A stretch of DNA of 64,000 bases from Odontocerum albicorne (Eukaryota; Arthropoda; Insecta; Trichoptera; Odontoceridae): NCBI GenBank assembly GCA_949825065.1, contig OX463849.1, positions 39,213,852 through 39,277,851 of the forward strand. The letters are read 5' to 3'. This document shows, in pieces, positions 57,395 through 64,000 of this stretch. Every line of letters starts with the position of its first letter. The stretch's first letter is position 1. Below the pieces are notes generated by a model. That model was not told where the DNA came from and ran no database searches. It saw only the letters and a program-made list of their open reading frames with translations. A program made the translations under genes and the position numbers.

Positions 57395-57600
57395 CTCTTT
57401 CATTGAATACAGTACAGCTTGGCGGGTTTATTGCCATGTAGCAATCGCTTCCAATCAAATAGAAATGCGTGAAACAAGTCCTATGTAAATACCTGATTGG
57501 AACCCTATTAGATAGTTCAAAAAATGCGAGATTTTTTCTCGTGTCGGAGTTATGTTGAATCTCCAAATAATTCGTCAGGGAGCATTAATACCTTTCCTGA
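57395..57600 (-). repeat. type 2 SINE
   Basis: Minus strand: tRNA-like head with B box-like AATAGGGTTCCAATCAGG, tail TTTGATTGGAAGCGATTGCT, ACATGGCAATAAACCCGCC and CAATGAAAGAGTAATACAAT. Confidence 0.7.
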
Positions 57601-57869
57601 AACCCACGACGTATCGAGGTTCAAGTACGCAATAAGCTTTGTTCTATTAAACAAACTCACTTATAATAAAAATCACAAAAAGGTTGTATTGTTATAGAGA
57701 AAAAGATTGAAATCTTGAAGGACATTTTCCAAGTATGATAAATAATACAGAATTAAACGTTATAAATAATTATACATCCCGAACAATAGTTTTAATAGAA
57801 TTTCCACTCGGATACGTTTTCAAAGACTTTGTCCGCAAATTGCTTTATTTCTTCATTCCGATTTGAAAT

Positions 57870-58025
57870 ATGCTCGTATTGAAAAACATCTCTCCGAAAG
57901 CCGAGAACAGCGAGGTTTCGAAATTAGGATACAGGGGTACGCCTACACAAGACGAGCCCGAATTGGATTCCGTAGGATTTCCCAATGCCCATTTACAAGG
58001 CAACGTGGCAACAATAGAAGGATAA
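57870..58025 (+). CDS. unrecognised 51-codon open frame
   Basis: ATG 57870 to TAA 58023-58025. Reads SPKAENSEVSKLGYRGTPTQ, DEPELDSVGFPNAHLQGNVA and TIEG, with balanced coding-like composition. An AATAAA (58046) follows the stop closely. The preceding sequence has a stop (TGA 57864-57866) and a pyrimidine-rich stretch, so a terminal exon beginning inside the frame (for example after AAAG at 57900) is possible. A longer frame in another register (57863-58189) seems less likely because it runs into Lys-rich sequence. Function unknown. Confidence 0.25.
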   Translation: MLVLKNISPKAENSEVSKLGYRGTPTQDEPELDSVGFPNAHLQGNVATIEG

Positions 58026-58703
58026 ATTATTACCCGAAGTCTGCAAATAAATTTGGAATAATATTTATTATCTCGTCAGAAAATATTGAATCTGTTTTTT
58101 CAACACTTGAAATACTCGTATTTCAAATATCACAAGTATGCGGCGTGATGAAAAAAAAAAGGAAAGTTTATGATCATCACAATAAATGATATATGATTTA
58201 ATATTCGCTATTTCATGCATTGCTTTTGCCGGTTCTTCTTTACGAGTATACACGTATGTGTTATAACAACATCTTCCCATGAATTTGAACTAACTTCTTA
58301 AAGAATCGGATTAAAAAACCTTACGTCATTGTTCCTTGCGGAACGGAAAAAAAAAATATTACGAGCCTTTCTGGGCAACATTGTGGCAATGAACGAACGT
58401 TGTAATTATTTGAAAACTCCAAAAATGCAACAAATAAATTTGTGTCAGACACAGGACTAGTAGACGCAGACTGAATAACGTTTGACCTATGCTATTTTTG
58501 AGATTATTAAAATATGGAACAAGTCTGTTAAGACATTTGTCCCTGTTGAAGCCATTGCTGTTTGTGAATTCGGATTCTGGTTAAAATACTGGAGCACTAT
58601 TTAAAAATTCCCTTATCTCAATGTTTTACTCTCCTCTAGATATTTCCCGATGAAAGTTGAACAATTTGAATATCTCAATTCTAGGGAATATTATGATAAA
58701 ATA
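58026..58703. other. no feature seen
   Basis: AT-rich, no gene. Confidence 0.3.
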
Positions 58704-58962
58704 TCGTCGTTGTTAAGGAAAAGTCATTAATTACCATTTTTGTTCAAAATTATATATTTCATTATTTGAATCAAAAACACAAATCTCTATCATTCTAAAA
58801 GTAAAAAACGGCATTATTTAAGCCAATAGCAAAGTTAGACCACTAAAAAAATCATTAACTGTAAAAATTGATTGCTTGTTTGTATGGAAAAAGTAATTAT
58901 ATTACTTGATGAGCTCAATAAAGTCTAAATGCAATTAATGACTTTTTCCTTAACAACGACGA
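58704..58962. mobile_element. TA-flanked MITE (Tc1/mariner type)
   Basis: 259 bp. Ends TCGTCGTTGTTAAGGAAAAG (58704) and the inverse TCGTCGTTGTTAAGGAAAAA (58962), then TCATTAATT on both. TA at 58702-58703 and 58963-58964. No coding sequence. Confidence 0.88.
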
Positions 58963-58964
58963 TA

Positions 58965-59464
58965 TTATAATCAAAGTATAATTTATTCATCGAACTTTTC
59001 AACATCCCACTTAATGATAGGAGAATAAATAATCTTCTAAAACCATTCAATCGATACACTTCGAAGAGTCAAATTCAAGTTTTTATCAATAAATATATGA
59101 AGGGCGCTCTGTATTGATTGAGAAAAGAAAACAAAAATAAATTAAATTACGAGCAATTAGGTTAGACCTACGCGCGCTCCTTTAATTAAAGCAATGATCC
59201 CTCAATAATAAGTTAGCAATTAATAGACTTCGGTCGATTACTTCAAAGAGATCGAAGTCCTAATGTACGAGTAGTTAGTCATCGCTACCAGGACAAGCGA
59301 TAGGAGAAATGACGCCTGCGTGTGAAACCCGCTAGTATTACAATATATGGCTACAGAAATATGTTTTTATCAGTCCTAACTATAGAAGACTATTAATTGA
59401 CACACTAGTAGTCTTCCTAAAATATGAATGAAATATAATTTTAATTAGTAACTTATATGTCATT
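58965..59464. other. no feature seen
   Basis: No supported gene. Confidence 0.3.
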
Positions 59465-59645
59465 AGTGGTTTAATTTCGATTCGATCCAATTCGGATTCC
59501 AATTTCCGTTGGATCCCGTTTTTTTAAAGGGTCAGTCAGTCACTTTGGACCGCTATAGTTAAAGTCTGGTTAGTTGGAAAAGATTGTCATGTGGCAATAA
59601 ACCCTCCAAGTTTTATTATTTACAACGAAAGTATAATACAATAAA
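59465..59645 (+). repeat. type 2 SINE, head degraded
   Basis: Weak tRNA-like head (TTCGATTCGATCC), tail TCTGGTTAGTTGGAAAAGAT, TGTCATGTGGCAATAAACCC and CAACGAAAGTATAATACAAT. Confidence 0.65.
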
Positions 59646-59799
59646 GAGTAACTTGTTATCAAGTTTTGTTGTTATAACACGTAAAAACATTCTCAAAAAG
59701 TCGTTGGAGGTTATTAAAATAATTTAGACGTTTGGGTGATTATCATAAATATCATTGTTGTTAGTTTTTCAATCGAAACGAATTAATTGCTTTTTACGT

Positions 59800-60085
59800 T
59801 TCCTTCTTTCACAATATTATTCACTTATTCCAACAATACTTTCCTCCATCTTCCTCTCACATTCGTACTCGTATGTATATCTAATTTGTTGACCATTCTT
59901 CATTCATTCGTCTCATATGTCCAAACCATCTCACCGTACTTTTCATCATCTTACTTAACACATTAGCCTTAAGTTCACATTCATCCCTTATCACTTCATT
60001 CCGTATTATGTTATACATTGTCACTCAGTATATTCTTTTCAATACGATTGGGATTCTCTCAGTCTTTTCCAACTGAACGATGACC
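59800..60085 (-). mobile_element. LINE B fragment
   Basis: Inverse sequence matches 47060-47390: TGAGTGACAATGTATAACAT, GATAAGGGATGAATGTGAACTTAAGG, then the FGHMRRMNEEW-like stretch near 59935. Decayed. Confidence 0.65.
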
Positions 60086-60299
60086 CCCTGAATTATTAAT
60101 TTCTGTACAGAGAGAACTCATAAGTGTAAGCGGATTTATAATAAACATTTCGTTACCTAACTTATAATAATATACGACGTGGTGACAAAAATACAAATTT
60201 TCTTTAGGGTCATATCTAAGTTAAAAAAAATATTCACAGCGACAATTAATATGAAACTTGATTCGAAATTGTTTGAAACTGACTTATTATAGATCGAGT

Positions 60300-60560
60300 G
60301 AGTGTGGCCGCCCCTAAAATCATCCCCCCGCGCGTACCAGATCCATTGCACTCAGAAGCAGAAACATGTGCCCCGGTCGCCGCCACCGTCCGCCTGCACG
60401 GGTGCCGAGATGGCATGCCGCCCAGTGGTGTGGCATGAAATGTCGCTGCAGCGCGCGGCGGCTGAACTCTGACGTCGGGGGCGTTGCTATTTCTATCGGA
60501 CAGCAGCGTTTGCTAATGTTTTTCTATCGAGAACCGTAACTGTGCAATAAGGCATCGCAA
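60300..60560. other. CpG-rich block
   Basis: Strong local GC and CpG enrichment (for example GCGCGCGGCGGCTGAACTCT, CGGTCGCCGCCACCGTCCGC) without a long frame. Could be a host promoter or CpG-dense regulatory element. A second such block lies 2 kb away. Confidence 0.35.
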
Positions 60561-61180
60561 CACTGTTTTTCGTCACGAGCTTTTTTCGCTATATCGTCAT
60601 AAGCGTTATGGCTAATCACACATGTTAGGTGTGTTCAGGCAAGTGCAATCTTGGGTCAGATTACAGTAGTCTCGATTATCCGGGGTCGCATTAATCAGTG
60701 CAGCAAAAAACGATTTGTTTAACATTTCAATATATTATTTAAAATTTTAAAATTATTTTTCATTCGACATATATGTACCAGAAAATAAAACGGGCGAAAT
60801 TGATAATATATAACAGATAATGAAACTGGCGATATTGCGAACACGCCATCGATCGAAAATCGCGGTCGATAATGTGTTCGCAAATGATTATTTAGGGGCG
60901 ATTCTTTGTATTTACTTTTGGTGCTGGAAGAAGGTTGAAAGCCTTTGAAAGACTTTTCGATTCTTTGGAGCAATAGGAATATAGTAAGTAACATTGCCGA
61001 TAAGCTAATGTGAAATCTGCGTAACACCATTAGTTGAAAAGTAAACAGAGGTAATCAAAAACAAATAATTGCTGTTGTATTTTAAACAGAAGAGTAAGTA
61101 TGTATGATAATTTTTAGTGTTTATATAATTTTATCTATTTTTTTGGTGGAGATTGTCTAAGTTTTTTTATTATTTGGATC
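60561..61180. other. no feature seen
   Basis: AT-rich, short chance frames. Confidence 0.3.
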
Positions 61181-61189
61181 AATTATTTT

Positions 61190-61905
61190 CCCTTCTTCTT
61201 CTTCTAAGTGCCCTGTCGGGTCCCCCCAACGTTGGCAATCACTTCGGCGAATCCGTCTCGGTCCTGAGCCGCCCGGAACAGCTCCTCTACACTCCGGATG
61301 CCGGTCCACTCCCTCACATTCCGCAGCCAGGACATCTGTCTTCTTCCGGGCCCCCGGTGTCCCTCGACTTTCCCCTTCAATATAAGCTGGATCAAGTGGT
61401 ACCTCTCTCCACGCAGCACGTGACCCAGATATGAAATCTTTCTAACTTTTATAGTGGACAACAACTCCCTGTCAGCTCTAGCTCGCCTCAGGACTTCGGT
61501 ATTTGTCACCATGTCTGTCCAGGGAATTTTGAGCATTCGACGATGCAACCACATTTCAAATGCTTCCAGTCTGACATTGCCTGGACTTTCAAGGTCCATG
61601 TTTCACAACCGTACAATAAAACAAACCACACATAGCATCTAATCATCCTCTGACGGAGTTTCAAATTTAAGTTGTCATCACAGAAGAGCGACTTCATTTT
61701 ATTAAATGCAGTTCTTGCTGCCTCCATTCTGCACCTCACTTCCGCATCCGGGTCGAGAGACTGCGTGAGTATGTTGCCGAGGTATCTGAATTTCTCCACC
61801 CTTTCCCTAACACCCGGATAATCGAGAATTTGCAGTATTTGCGTTCTAGCAACACAATCATCATATTGTATAAAAAGGAATTTTAATTTTATGTTCAATT
61901 TCTGT
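61190..61905 (-). mobile_element. LINE C coding 3' end
   Basis: Two overlapping minus frames (61898-61506, then 61599-61204) joined by a frameshift near 61550 encode ERVEKFRYLGNILTQSLDPD, LRQRMIRCYVWFVLLYGCET, WLHRRMLKIPWTDMVTNTEV, KGKVEGHRGPGRRQMSWLRN and VIANVGGTRQGT with stop near 61204. This is the conserved end of an endonuclease/reverse-transcriptase LINE. A short GAA-repeat tail follows on the minus strand. Further copies at 63365-63790 and 19870-20245. Confidence 0.85.
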
Positions 61906-62454
61906 CCAGTATTATACTGTAAAGCTAAGTGTTCGATCGCTGAGTCATTGGTGATATTTTAGTTTCAGGCAAATTAAGACGCGCAAACGACAGTAACGCG
62001 TTTCTTCTTATATTATAGTTGATATTACTGTATAGCGAAAGATGGACCATGAAAAATTTAATTTATTACAAGACTTCAGCTACAGGCTCAGCTTCAAATT
62101 ATATCAAATGCGTATGTATTTAGCTAAAGCAGAATGAAACTAAGAAATTAATAAACTACCGAAAATACCCTTCCGGACCCAATATTGAGAAGACAGCATT
62201 CCGTGTGAACTGATACTGGTGAATGAATTAGACGGACAATCGAAAGAGGTGTCTGTGTTCGTTATACGATATCTCATGAATGGACAATTGGGGAGTTGTT
62301 TCCTACCTCTGCCGACATACATATGTTTTCCAGAATAATCTAGAATTTAAATAATCTAAAAAACTTTTAAAATCTAAAATGGCTCAAACCCACGCATTAT
62401 GTAGACAAATATATCCACTCGTAGAAAACATTGTTGATGGTTAAATTAAGCCTC
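61906..62454. other. no feature seen
   Basis: AT-rich. Confidence 0.3.
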
Positions 62455-62580
62455 CAAACTCCGCGGGCCGCCCATTGATAGCAACTGGTCAGCTCAAGAC
62501 GTCATCGGCCGCGGCGTCATTGTAGGGCCGGCGCGAGCGGTGGCGTTTTGATGCATCGCCACGTCCCGTAGGTGTTCAGA
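62455..62580. other. CpG-rich block with CRE-like motif
   Basis: Contains GACGTCATCGGCCGCGGCGT and GGCCGGCGCGAGCGGTGGCG. GACGTCA matches seven bases of the CREB/ATF core. No frame. Possible promoter element; undecided. Confidence 0.3.
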
Positions 62581-63364
62581 CAATCAAGATTCGTCTTATT
62601 TTTTATTGAACAATTATTCACTTCATTCACAGTCACTTTAATTTCACAATATTTTCTGGGCAAATGTTCAATTATGTGTCTGTAATGTACAATTCATAGA
62701 AATATGCTTTGTATATAATAGTCGATGTATTTACAATACTTGCAAACAAAATGGCGAACACTATTTACATATCGTTTATCAGTTTCTACTAAGCATGCTT
62801 GGATATAATTCGTTGAAAGTAAAAAGAAATCTTCGGTTCCAGCTTGTTCCAAAATTATCCAAATTCATTTAAATGATTAGCGTTAAATGTTCCAAACAAT
62901 TATGTTACACTACACTACGCTGGCAGGGACTGTTCTTAATTATTCACGCGAGAACGGGCCTATCAGTCGCTATTCCTATTGGAAGCGGTTCGTCTCTTCT
63001 GAAATAGAACTGATTGGGATATATTTCATTTCACATTGTCAAAAGTAAAAAAATCGTCTAGCGCTAGAGACGTTAGAAAGCACTCATCAACTGTTTGTCA
63101 GGTTGATGAGAACGTGCAACGGGGTTTTGTTTTTGTGTAATCAAAAATCGGAAATAAGCATCGATTTATTTTTTCATGCTAAATATCCTCAGTGAGATAC
63201 AGGCAAAAGTTTACTTTACTTGGGAATACGACAAATGAAAGGCAACAAACCCAGATCCATTAAAATTGTATGTCCAAATTAAATTACCTGTTGTTTTTTC
63301 GCATATTATGTATATTTCTTGTCATGTGTAATAATAAATAAATTAAATAAATTTTAAAGATTTT
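62581..63364. other. no feature seen
   Basis: Nothing supported. Confidence 0.3.
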
Positions 63365-63790
63365 TTTTATTTTCTTCTTTATGTGCCGTGTCCGGTCCCC
63401 CTGACGTTGATGATCAATCTTGAGAAAATATATGTCATTGGCGGCACGGAACAGTTCCTTAACTGTCTTGATATTAGTCCATTCGCGAATGTTGCGTAAC
63501 CAAGACAAGCACCTTCTATCATCGATTCCGCACCGACCCTCAATTTTGCCCATCAATATCAATTTTAGGAAGCGTATTTTTCTTCTCTTAATATATGACC
63601 CAGATAGGTAATATTTCGACGTTTTATAGTATTTAAGAGCTCTATTTACACCTGCTCGACGAAGCACCTCGGTGTTTGAGATACGATGAAACCAAACAAA
63701 TCTGAGAATTCTCCGATGAATTAACATTTCGAATGCTACTAGCTTTTTTAGCGTTCTGGTCTTCGTGGTTCATGTTTCCACACCAGTAAG
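63365..63790 (-). mobile_element. LINE C coding 3' end, second copy
   Basis: Minus frame: MLIHRRILRFVWFHRISNTE, VLRRAGVNRA, KLILMGKIEGRCGIDDRRCL, SWLRNIREWTNIKTVKELFR and a GTGHGT-type end followed by an AAGAAG tail. Roughly 60 percent similar at protein level to 61190-61905 by eye. A frame slip occurs in the middle (YYLSGSYIKR). Confidence 0.8.
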
Positions 63791-64000
63791 TTTTTTTTAA
63801 ATACATAACGTTAAATTCAAATATAATTGGGCTAAGTCTGTATTGTAAACAAAAATAAATGTCCGATGTAAAACCAATCCGAAGGCAACGAAATCATATG
63901 TAAGAACGAAAACTTTTAGGCAACGAGTCACGATAAAATACATTTAATAAATAAACTTAAAAGTTAAACAGCTAGATACTGACTTGCAATTAATCATTCT
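63791..64000. other. unannotated right edge
   Basis: AT-rich. TTCTTACATATGATTTCGTT (minus, about 63890-63909) faintly resembles the mariner copy 1 end; too weak to annotate. Confidence 0.3.

Noticed and set aside
63885..63915. TTCTTACATATGATTTCG as a mariner end at the window edge
   Set aside because: Match is short and the partner would lie outside the window.

Overview
This window looks like gene-poor nuclear DNA from an insect. It is AT-rich, has no operon-like gene packing, and is filled with eukaryotic transposons: IS630/Tc1/mariner DNA transposons (cecropia-type DD34D mariners, a maT DD37D element, a Tc1 DD34E element), hAT and piggyBac-type elements, several non-LTR retrotransposon (LINE) families, and tRNA-headed SINEs. 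The LINE/SINE 3' tail 'TTGGAAGAGATTGC...GCAATAA..CCCGCC' resembles LINE tails I know from moths and butterflies, so Lepidoptera or a relative is a guess only. No host protein-coding gene can be asserted. No canonical tRNA, rRNA or CRISPR array was seen.

Layout. 0.5-7.3 kb: maT mariner relic, 58-bp tandem array joined to a LINE 3' end, tRNA-like SINE, 140-bp tandem array, and a hAT MITE beside an old LINE. 7.7-14.4 kb: GC-richer blocks, a short unexplained open frame, a 177-bp (AT)n tract, a decayed mariner N-terminus, and a palindromic element split by a LINE. 14.8-20.3 kb: mariner plus LINE composite between 15-bp direct repeats, a 5'-truncated LINE with a perfect 12-bp target duplication, then intact mariner copy 1. 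22-28 kb: LINE pieces, a nearly perfect 185-bp palindrome, intact mariner copy 2 inserted in a 49-bp tandem array, and hAT copy 1. 29-38 kb: decayed mariner, GC-rich block with a consensus splice donor, 31-bp array, and two internally deleted mariners. 40-47 kb: Tc3-like relic, TTAA-flanked piggyBac-type MITE, mariner-derived foldback nested in a LINE 3' UTR, and a Tc1 element abutting a LINE. 48-54 kb: SINEs, hAT copy 2, and two copies of one RTE-like LINE with target duplications. 54-64 kb: a possible last exon (minus strand), SINEs, a TA-flanked MITE, two CpG-rich blocks, and two copies of another LINE.

Functionally, only the two cecropia-type mariners have intact transposase genes. The window also shows mobilisation relationships: SINEs sharing a LINE tail, non-autonomous hAT, piggyBac and mariner derivatives, and nested insertions that give a relative chronology. 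LINE family letters A-E are local labels used here only. All family names come from motif recognition by eye; no database search was run.
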